Assembly (NCBI GenBank): GCA_964458015.1
Contig: CAYWGR010000228.1
Span: 1-7,370 of the forward strand
From: CAYWGR01 sp964458015
Lineage (GTDB): Bacteria > Planctomycetota > Planctomycetia > Pirellulales > Thermoguttaceae
DNA: 7,370 nucleotides
Direction of reading: 5' to 3'
Shown here: piece after piece, positions 1-7,370 of the stretch
How the letters are laid out: each line of letters opens with the position of its first letter
How positions within the stretch are numbered: position 1 is the first letter of the stretch
Made by a program: the position numbers and the translations under genes
The notes under the pieces: generated by a model
The model's input: only the letters and a program-made list of their open reading frames with translations
Told to the model about the DNA's origin: nothing
Database searches by the model: none

Positions 1-128
1 AGAAACGCTGTCGATCCTGTAAAACCTTGTTTCCGTAATAACCACATGAATGCTATGTTTCTTTTGTACATCTCTTTCCAAGTCCACTGATGAAGCAGCC
101 TGCCATGGGAAGTGTTTGAATAGCATTT
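1..128. other. Intergenic leader upstream of the EAL gene
   Basis: This stretch holds no gene that I can support. It is visibly more AT-rich than the coding regions. A loose sigma-70-like pair, TTGTTT (27-32) and TGCTAT (51-56) with an 18-base spacer, would give a 5' leader of about 65-70 bases for the gene at 129, but the match is weak. The first 20 bases, read on the minus strand, contain AGGATCGACAG, which resembles the ribosome-binding contexts of glmS and the DUF1559 gene. It could be the leader of a divergent gene beginning beyond the left edge, but no start codon is visible. Confidence 0.4.
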
Positions 129-1355
129 ATGGAAAGTTCATTGAGCAATAATACGGCAATGAGTGACGAGGAGCTAGTCGTAGGTTGCAAATTGCTAACC
201 TATTTCCAGCCCATTTGTTCGGTAAAATCACAAATTGTTCTTGGCGTTGAGGCGCTTGCCCGGGGCATCGACGACAGTGGTTCCCTGATGTCGCCTGCTC
301 GATTGTTTGCGGAAGCTGCGGAGAAAGGCATTGCCGGTCCTTGGGAAATGCTGTGCCGAGAGCAGGCCCTGGCCACCTTCTCCGAGTTTCTAGCCGAGTC
401 CGAATCCTTGCTTCTTTTCATAAATATCGATTTGGCATCCTCAGATGGTTGCCATGATGTCTCCGACTTGCTGGAAGCGGCCCAGAACTGGTCTCTGCCG
501 CCTTCTCGCGTCGTGGTTGAAGTACTTGAATCTCGTTTCGACGACATGCATCGCTTGGCCGCCCTACTGAACCAATTCCGTGAACACGGATTTCTGTTGG
601 CCCTGGACGACGTGGGAGCCGGACACTCCAATCTCGATCGCATTCCCTTGATCCAACCTGATATATTGAAAGTCGATCGTGAGTTGGTGCAGCACATCGA
701 GTCGAACTGCTTCAAACAAGGCGTTTTCAAATCGTTAGTAGAGCTAGGACACCGGATTGGCGCTTTAATCGTCGCTGAAGGAGTCGAGACCGAGCCTGAG
801 GCGATGACCACTTTGGAATTGGGGGCCGATCTTCTCCAGGGCTACTTACTAAGCCGTCCGCAATCGCCGGAAAAGCTGGTTATCCCTCGAACGGAAACGG
901 CCATCCAAGAGTTGGCAAAGCAATTCAAACGCCATATGGTGATGAAGACCACGCAAAGGCGGCTTCAGCATCGCCAATACAACATTTTAATCAACACGCT
1001 GCTTTGTGATTTAACGTGCTCTCCCAGCGCGGATTTCAACGCGGTGTTGAAGCAGGCCGTGGAAAAATTCCCGACGATCGAATGCGTCTATGTTTTGGAT
1101 GAGACGGGAATCCAAGTGAGCGAGACGATTTGCCGCGAAAAAAATGCCGGCAATCGCAATAAGAGACTGTTTCGCCCTGCCCCGCGCGGTGCCGACCATT
1201 CACTCAAAGAGTATTACTGCATGCTCTTGGATGCCGAATTGCAGAAATATACGACCGACGCCTATGTGTCGTCGGCCACCGGCAATCTTTGCCAAACCAT
1301 TTCGACGTGCTTCCGCGACGGCTTTAAGAACCGCCTTTACGTGCTGTGCATCGAC

Positions 1356-1370
<15 letters not shown>
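129..1370 (+). CDS. EAL-domain cyclic-di-GMP phosphodiesterase with C-terminal Cache/PAS-like sensor domain
   Basis: The predicted 413-residue cytoplasmic enzyme should hydrolyse c-di-GMP to pGpG. Residues about 22-255 form an EAL domain. The signature is VEALAR (E41). The other metal, substrate and catalytic residues are present with normal family spacing: N99, E131, D160-D161 (DDVGAGHSNL), K181 (LKVD), E217 (AEGVET) and Q237 (QGYLLS). The enzyme therefore looks catalytically competent. A probable helical linker (about 262-295) leads to a C-terminal domain (about 300-410). That domain carries the Cache/PDC-type patterns VYVLDETGIQVS, ADHSLKEYY and SSATGNLCQTIS, as in YkuI-like or proteobacterial EAL-Cache proteins, and probably senses a ligand. 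There is no GGDEF domain, signal peptide or membrane segment. ATG 129 is the first start after an in-frame TGA at 117-119. No good Shine-Dalgarno is near (GGGAAG at 107-112 is too distant). M11 (159) is an alternative start. The gene converges on glmS. The EAL call is firm, and the exact C-terminal family is inferred from motif pattern. Confidence 0.93.
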
Positions 1371-3248
<1,878 letters not shown>

Positions 3249-3257
3249 GTCCGACGA

Positions 3258-3262
3258 TCCTT
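3258..3262 (-). promoter_or_regulatory. Ribosome binding site of glmS
   Basis: AAGGA read on the minus strand, followed by a 9-base spacer to ATG 3248. It decides the start in favour of the MCGIVGYIG form over the 16-residue longer reading from 3296. The surrounding AGGATCGTC resembles the context of the DUF1559 gene (AGGATCGAC). Confidence 0.7.
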
Positions 3263-3370
3263 TGCGAGAGAAGAACGACAACAACCACCCCCGCAACGAG
3301 ATCGGCGAGGCGCCGTTCGCCCCCTCTGCTGCGGGAATTGCTTTGTGGCTGCATCTTAATGATACGTCGT

Positions 3371-3399
3371 AATCTATCGCATCAGGCGCATTAGGTAAA
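3371..3399 (-). promoter_or_regulatory. Weak sigma-70-like promoter candidate for glmS
   Basis: On the minus strand TTTACC (3399-3394) is followed after 17 bases by TAGATT (3376-3371). Each hexamer matches 4 of 6 consensus positions. Transcription would start near 3364, giving a leader of about 115 bases before glmS. Matches of this quality arise by chance, and planctomycete promoter rules are not well defined, so this is only a candidate. Confidence 0.22.
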
Positions 3400-3533
3400 C
3401 ACCTTTGGCAAGGGCCCGAACGAGTGCCAAGCGGTTTTTCGGAAATAATAGAGGGGAATGAATGCGCGACGGACTGACCTCACGTGTGCGAGGTCCGAGC
3501 CCCGTGGTTTTCTGTTGGGGTATGTGCCAAGCA

Positions 3534-6251
3534 TCAATCGTAGGAGACTTCAATTTTGACGGTCCCGGCAAGGCCTGTCAGGCGGATTGTTTCCTTTGCC
3601 GGGTCAAAATCGGTCCATGTCTTTTCATGGACGGTGACTTTTTTGATCGGCACTTGTTTGGGATGCCGTAGTCGGAGCAGAACCGTCTTGGCCGAACAGG
3701 GCGAAGGTAAATCAACGTTGGCGATAACCTTGCCATGTTCGATATCCGAGGTGATATCGTAGGCTACTGTGCCAAACCGGCAGGGCGCGTTTTTCACGCC
3801 GATCTTTTTTCCTTGCTCCAGCCAGGTGCGCGGAGTGCCGCGAGCGAGCCATAGCTGGTCTCCTTCTTCCAAGACAAGCATCGATCTCATGCGTTCCAAG
3901 AAGGCTGCGACTTCAAAGGTTTTGTCGCCGCCGCCGCCGTCGCCGGCACGATTAGGATGCTCGCGAAACACATATAATTTTTCGGGGTCAATGTCAGCCG
4001 CGTATTGATTGAACATAGACCGCAGAAAACAAGGAACATCATCGTGCATCAGATGCGCCATGGCGGTTTGCGAGTAGCCGCATTGATAGTAATAGCCGCC
4101 GATTGTGAACCACGAATCCGGATTGTTCGGCTGCCGTTGCTGGGTTTGTTGCTGGATCACCCAATTGTCGAGATAAGCAATATCTTCAACCACATCGAGC
4201 GTTTCATCCAATCGCGGATCGTCAGGCGACAAAACGCCCAACGCAAGCGCCGCGGCTCCGCCGTCGCTATCCAGCCAATTGGCGCCGGCATGGCCAGTGC
4301 CGAAGGGGTTAAGGATTTGCCGGGCCATGCCTCGCAGATAGGGTTGCGGCGGAATGTACCGACGATAAGTTCCATCATTCACGCGCACCACGGGTGATGA
4401 AACTACCGACCGGTCCACCGCCCGCAGAATGGATTGCCGATATTGTTCGGCTTCCTTGGAAAAATACTCGCCTGCCTCACGGTCAATTTCGGCAATTGCC
4501 GTGGCGGCGGATTTCAACCCTCGCCAATAGAACACGTTGGTTTGATAAAGGCTGCGCCAATCCGCATAATCGCCAAGTTCACAGGGCGGAATCAAGCCCG
4601 CGGACCATGCATCCGGCCCAACCTTTTCGATCCACTGCTTGCGCTCGCGAACGATCCACTCGGCGGCGGCTTTGAAATTGGCCACGTGTTCCGTAAGCCA
4701 TGCTTTATCGCCCGATAGCAAATAATGCTGGGCCAGAGCGTAGAGCATCGAACCGTGCCCTTGCCCGTGATTGATGTCCCAACCGCTGACATTCAACGCG
4801 CCCTCTTTGCTGGTGAACATCCCTCGCGCCACGATTTGGCCTTGTGCCTTGAACCAGGGATTAAAGCCCGATTTTGGGATGGCATGTTCTCCGAGCGAGT
4901 CCAAGGCAAGGAAAATCCGCCACGATTCCTGACCGAGCAGGGCTTGGTAGGGCCAGATGTAGATTAAATAGGTATCGCCTTCCTTGATGCAACGCCGCTT
5001 GACGTGCCAGTAGGCCAACCGCCAGGCATTCATGGCCGATTGATCCGGCACATCAATCTTCATCGGCGGCTCTTCCGGCGGTTGCGGATAGGCCGGCCTG
5101 TTCTTCGTATATTGGATATCCATCGCATGTTCGATGCTTTGTTCGGGCATCGTTTGCACGCGCTGGCGAGCCGTTAATGACTTTTTATCGGCCAGTTGCT
5201 TGGCATATTGTTCCGCCGTTTGTCCGCTGCCGCTCTTGCGAACAAAAAATCCCAAGCTGGGCACATAAATCGGCTCTCCAGACTCTAAATCCTTCGGTGC
5301 AAAAGAAAAGCTGCCGCTCGCCGTGCGAATAGTCACGACGGTGCGGTTGGGATGATAGGTCATTACGCCGGTCGTTCCGTTGGGAAAACTATCTTCCCGC
5401 GGAAGCTTCTGAAAGTGGACATCCTGATTATCATTTGCCACGTAAAAGATTTCGGCTTCAATTCCACGGCGGTTTTTCAACGTCGCAGGAGATCGCCATT
5501 TGTTTTCACCGCTCATCTCCACGCCGCTGTCTGCCAGCGGTTTGACGGAGCCCAGGCGTCCATTATAGATTTCCACGCTGCCGTCGAACGTCTGACTTTT
5601 TTGTGCAGGCAAAGAGCCCCACTCGATATCCACATGAAGCGGAATCACTTTGGAAAAACAAAACGCTTGAACCGAAGCAACGGCCGGCATTTTGCCCGAT
5701 CCCCGATGACGCAATCGAATTTTATCGACGATCAAGAGGCCTTGGGGGTCTGCCTCGTGTCGAAAACCTTCAGGATACTGCTTGAGTCGTTGGACGATTG
5801 CTTCTCGATCCGTTCGATAAACGATCCGGCGGCCGTCGCTGCTTTTTACACCCGCACCGGGGAACACTTCCCATGCCCTGGTCCACCAAGTAGGCCGGTT
5901 GTCTTGGCCGGTATTCGGCGTATTGGTTGTGACTTCGAGAATCACTTGCGATGGATCGGGCGTTTCACCGGTAAAAGTAAATTCGATTTCTCGAACCGGA
6001 CGATGTTCTTCCCACATGACGCCGGCCATGACGTCTTTAAGGTCGTTGGTAAGCCATTGCGTTTCCGGCGGATTCTGATTCGCCGGCCGATCCCTGAGAA
6101 ACGTATAGCCAAAGGGAGCCAGGTCTAATAGCGAACCTGCCGCCTCATTGGCTGCGGCTTTTTCTGGCGTTCCTTCCCCTTGGCATGTTTGAGTAACAAG
6201 GTTTGCAGCAAACACGAAAAGGATGATAGCACAATGGAATCTTGTAAGCAT
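3534..6251 (-). CDS. Secreted six-hairpin glycosidase-like protein, family unassigned
   Basis: The 905-residue protein is predicted to be exported. It starts with a signal peptide: basic start MLTRFHC, hydrophobic core about 8-19, cleavage probably near residue 25. Cys23 is not in a proper lipobox. The segment at about 42-200 looks beta-rich and discoidin-like (WEEHRPVREIEFTF, SQVILEVTTNTPN, IVDKIRLRHRGSG). A second beta-rich segment (about 205-340) follows. Residues about 400-800 resemble an (alpha/alpha)6 barrel: repeated amphipathic helices, GWDINHGQGHGSMLYALAQHY (490-510), PPCELGDYADW (555-565), GHAGANWLDSDGG (653-665) and WFTIGGYYYQCGYS. The tail (about 797-905: LWLARGTPRTWLEQG, VIANVDLP, IKIEVSYD-like end) fits the C-terminal beta domain of GH78-like and related hydrolases. 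E558, D561, D564, D492, D661 and D663 are candidate acid residues. I cannot name a CAZy family or substrate. ATG 6251 is the only usual start after an in-frame stop at 6291-6293. It has no Shine-Dalgarno, only A-rich sequence. The gene follows the DUF1559 gene by 55 bases and may be co-transcribed with it. Confidence 0.75.
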   Translation of the reverse strand: MLTRFHCAIILFVFAANLVTQTCQGEGTPEKAAANEAAGSLLDLAPFGYTFLRDRPANQNPPETQWLTNDLKDVMAGVMWEEHRPVREIEFTFTGETPDPSQVILEVTTNTPNTGQDNRPTWWTRAWEVFPGAGVKSSDGRRIVYRTDREAIVQRLKQYPEGFRHEADPQGLLIVDKIRLRHRGSGKMPAVASVQAFCFSKVIPLHVDIEWGSLPAQKSQTFDGSVEIYNGRLGSVKPLADSGVEMSGENKWRSPATLKNRRGIEAEIFYVANDNQDVHFQKLPREDSFPNGTTGVMTYHPNRTVVTIRTASGSFSFAPKDLESGEPIYVPSLGFFVRKSGSGQTAEQYAKQLADKKSLTARQRVQTMPEQSIEHAMDIQYTKNRPAYPQPPEEPPMKIDVPDQSAMNAWRLAYWHVKRRCIKEGDTYLIYIWPYQALLGQESWRIFLALDSLGEHAIPKSGFNPWFKAQGQIVARGMFTSKEGALNVSGWDINHGQGHGSMLYALAQHYLLSGDKAWLTEHVANFKAAAEWIVRERKQWIEKVGPDAWSAGLIPPCELGDYADWRSLYQTNVFYWRGLKSAATAIAEIDREAGEYFSKEAEQYRQSILRAVDRSVVSSPVVRVNDGTYRRYIPPQPYLRGMARQILNPFGTGHAGANWLDSDGGAAALALGVLSPDDPRLDETLDVVEDIAYLDNWVIQQQTQQRQPNNPDSWFTIGGYYYQCGYSQTAMAHLMHDDVPCFLRSMFNQYAADIDPEKLYVFREHPNRAGDGGGGDKTFEVAAFLERMRSMLVLEEGDQLWLARGTPRTWLEQGKKIGVKNAPCRFGTVAYDITSDIEHGKVIANVDLPSPCSAKTVLLRLRHPKQVPIKKVTVHEKTWTDFDPAKETIRLTGLAGTVKIEVSYD

Positions 6252-6306
6252 GGTTTTTTTCTTTATGTAAGGTGGGACAATAAGGAGGGACTATCTGTTC
6301 TGTCAG
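6252..6306. other. 55-base spacer between DUF1559 gene and hydrolase gene
   Basis: On the minus strand, the transcribed direction, the spacer contains CCTCCTTA (6288-6281). This matches the 3' tail of bacterial 16S rRNA, i.e. an anti-Shine-Dalgarno sequence. It ends in the A-rich tract AAAGAAAAAAACC directly before ATG 6251. I see neither a hairpin with a U-tract nor a convincing promoter, which is compatible with read-through from the upstream gene. Confidence 0.5.
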
Positions 6307-7338
6307 TTATAATTGGCCGCCGTCAATCGCTAAACCGTCCTTGCGGTTGCCAAGGCGGCGATGGGTTTCCGCATCGATGGAATAGCTGATCGATCGAACC
6401 GAACCGTCGCAAAATGAGATATTGATGCCTGTGGCATGGGCGCTTCCGAAACCCGAATAGTCATTGAGCCCCGACCGGTCCTGCAAGGGCGGTAGCGGAT
6501 AATAACCGCCGGCATAGCTGGAATCGGGCCAGCCCACGGATCGAACATTATCATCTTGTTGACCTTGGAAAATACACCAATCGTCACCGCCGTCTTGGCC
6601 GTCCAGGTAATGGTCGGCATCGATGCTTTTTTCGCCCAACAGATAGGTGTTCGAGGTTCCGTCACGAATCATGGCAACCGAGACTTCACTATGTTGATAG
6701 CTGATCCCCGTGCTGGTTGCCGTGGTAAGTGAGCCCCAATTGTAACTCGCACTATCCCCTTCGGTGTAACTGGACGGTTGCCCCCATGCCACGAGGTAAC
6801 TGGAATCACCCAAGTTCGCGGCATAACAACTATGCGTCAGCCCAGTGCATCCGGTAGGCAGTAAAAAACTTACGGCGCCGAATACAAGTGCGGGTCGGCG
6901 CGTAGGACAGTTGAAGGCCGCGATGGGCGTCTGATAGCGTTGTGCATTGGCGGTATCACGTGCGGAGCCGGAAGTGCCCACACCCAACTTATACAGGGCA
7001 TCCTGCTCGATATAAGGCAACACAGAAAAAGTCCAGCCGCCGGGCTGTGATTTGCCGAAACCGCGGTCTGGATCACCGACATAGGTGTACCCCCAGCCGT
7101 CCGTGGGAAAATAGCCTTGTGCACTTTCATGGTTCAGGCATCCCAAGGCCAGTTGCTTGAGATTATTGCTGCACTGCAAGCGTCGCGCCGCCTCGCGCGC
7201 CGATTGCACGGCCGGCAGCAGCAACGATATCAGAATGCCGATGATCGTGATCACGACCAAAAGTTCCACGAGTGTAAAACCGTGTAAAATTTTGGGATTT
7301 GTCGATTTGGGATTTGGGATTTTATTTCTTGGCAACAT
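6307..7338 (-). CDS. DUF1559 protein with type IV pilin-like N-terminus (planctomycete pseudopilin family)
   Basis: The 343-residue product starts with a 20-residue leader ending in Gly20. Then comes the prepilin motif GFTLVELLVVITIIGI, in which Phe21 would be the mature N-terminus and E25 the usual Glu+5, and a hydrophobic helix (about 21-43). The sequence LLPAVQSAREAARRLQCSNNLKQL follows, typical of the DUF1559 family. The rest (about 75-320) is a predicted extracytoplasmic domain rich in Gly, Ser, Tyr and Asp, with WTFSVLPYIEQDALY (102-116), MIRDGTSNTYLLGE (223-236) and the H-X9-DG motif from H301 to D311-G312. The length is normal for the family. A prepilin peptidase would cleave it at the inner membrane. 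The family's function is not settled: it resembles type II secretion pseudopilins or surface structures. The start at 7338 is supported by GAGGA with a 9-base spacer. The leader is built on short tandem repeats. The hydrolase gene lies 55 bases downstream on the same strand. Confidence 0.95.
   Translation of the reverse strand: MLPRNKIPNPKSTNPKILHGFTLVELLVVITIIGILISLLLPAVQSAREAARRLQCSNNLKQLALGCLNHESAQGYFPTDGWGYTYVGDPDRGFGKSQPGGWTFSVLPYIEQDALYKLGVGTSGSARDTANAQRYQTPIAAFNCPTRRPALVFGAVSFLLPTGCTGLTHSCYAANLGDSSYLVAWGQPSSYTEGDSASYNWGSLTTATSTGISYQHSEVSVAMIRDGTSNTYLLGEKSIDADHYLDGQDGGDDWCIFQGQQDDNVRSVGWPDSSYAGGYYPLPPLQDRSGLNDYSGFGSAHATGINISFCDGSVRSISYSIDAETHRRLGNRKDGLAIDGGQL
7272..7322. repeat. Short tandem repeats within the pseudopilin leader codons
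   Basis: Two adjoining repeat tracts fill most of the leader-encoding part of the DUF1559 gene. GTGTAAAA occurs at 7272-7279 and 7282-7289 (period 10). GGGATTT occurs at 7294-7300, 7309-7315 and 7316-7322, with a degenerate unit GTCGATTT at 7301-7308. On the coding strand the heptamer is AAATCCC, and it yields the repetitive peptide KIPNPKSTNPKI (residues 6-17). Neither period is a multiple of three, so copy-number changes would shift the frame. Confidence 0.75.
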
Positions 7339-7347
7339 GGCAGTCGA

Positions 7348-7352
7348 TCCTC
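7348..7352 (-). promoter_or_regulatory. Ribosome binding site of the DUF1559 gene
   Basis: GAGGA on the minus strand, with a 9-base spacer to ATG 7338, the same spacing as at glmS. The extended context TGAGGATCGACTGCC shares AGGATCG and a following C with the glmS leader. The promoter of this gene, if it lies directly upstream, is cut off by the window edge. Confidence 0.65.
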
Positions 7353-7370
7353 ATTGTCCAGCGATTAATG

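Larger units (their letters stand above)
3249..3533. other. Intergenic region between the hydrolase gene and glmS
   Basis: No gene or RNA that I recognise lies in these 285 bases. Three structures can be seen. GACCTC (3476-3481) and GAGGTC (3490-3495) form a perfect 6-bp stem with an 8-base loop, about 40 bases past the hydrolase stop, but no U-tract follows it on the minus strand. TTGGCA (3405-3410) and TGCCAA (3425-3430) form a 6-bp stem around a GGGCCC palindrome. It is followed on the plus strand by GCGGTTTTT, so it looks like a terminator only in the plus direction, where no gene needs one. The 9-mer GTGCCAAGC occurs at 3424-3432 and again exactly 100 bases on at 3524-3532, probably by chance. 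Confidence 0.4.

Noticed and set aside
200..811. Open frame of 203 codons on the minus strand opposite the EAL gene
   Set aside because: It is antisense to an EAL domain with every catalytic motif in place. The translation is Ser/Arg-rich and low in complexity, typical of a shadow frame.
3249..3296. 16-residue N-terminal extension of GlmS from ATG 3296
   Set aside because: GlmS needs Cys directly after the initiator Met as its glutaminase nucleophile. The extension would bury it, and a good Shine-Dalgarno sits before ATG 3248.
3249..3533. glmS ribozyme/riboswitch upstream of glmS
   Set aside because: The ribozyme is mainly known from Firmicutes. I cannot see its core or cleavage-site context in these bases, although I could not run a covariance search.
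3921..3947. CCG-rich triplet run as a microsatellite
   Set aside because: It is short, in frame within the hydrolase gene, and simply encodes a Gly-rich loop (DGGGGD, residues 771-776). Triplet changes would not shift the frame.
5352..6128. Open frame of 258 codons on the plus strand opposite the hydrolase gene
   Set aside because: It is antisense to a coherent exported protein with signal peptide and domain motifs. Its own translation shows no recognisable motif and it has no supporting ribosome binding site.
6174..6251. Lipoprotein signal in the hydrolase (Cys23)
   Set aside because: The residues before the Cys are T-Q-T, not the L-[AS]-[GA] type of lipobox, so ordinary signal peptidase cleavage is more likely.
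6281..6306. Strong plus-strand Shine-Dalgarno (AAGGAGG) suggesting a plus-strand gene
   Set aside because: No ATG or GTG start lies within a usable distance downstream, and the region to the right is the well-supported DUF1559 gene on the other strand.

Overview
The window most likely comes from a planctomycete (Planctomycetota). The main evidence is the gene at the right end, which encodes a DUF1559 protein. This family has a type IV pilin-like N-terminus and a C-terminal H-X9-DG motif, and it is hugely expanded in that phylum. A large secreted hydrolase-like protein and patchy Shine-Dalgarno use fit the same group. Nothing here fixes the genus.

Layout, left to right. A short leader (1-128) precedes a plus-strand gene (129-1370) for a soluble cyclic-di-GMP phosphodiesterase. 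It has an N-terminal EAL domain with all the expected catalytic residues and a C-terminal Cache/PAS-like sensory domain. This gene converges on glmS (3248-1380, minus strand), glucosamine-6-phosphate synthase. Only 9 bases separate the two stop codons, and both stops lie inside one inverted repeat that may act as a shared terminator. A 285-base gap (3249-3533) holds a weak promoter candidate for glmS and a few hairpins, but no gene. Next come two minus-strand genes in the order of transcription DUF1559 pseudopilin (7338-6307), then a 905-residue exported protein (6251-3534) that looks like a six-hairpin (alpha/alpha)6-barrel glycosidase. They are 55 bases apart and may be co-transcribed.

How they may work together. 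GlmS feeds amino-sugar synthesis (UDP-GlcNAc for wall and exopolysaccharide). The EAL protein would lower c-di-GMP, which commonly governs exopolysaccharide and attachment. The pseudopilin and the secreted hydrolase both act outside the cytoplasm. A surface or polysaccharide theme is possible, but this is inference from adjacency. I see no defence system, mobile element, CRISPR array or RNA gene. The most unusual local signals are the short tandem repeats in the pseudopilin leader and the anti-Shine-Dalgarno-like 8-mer between the two right-hand genes.
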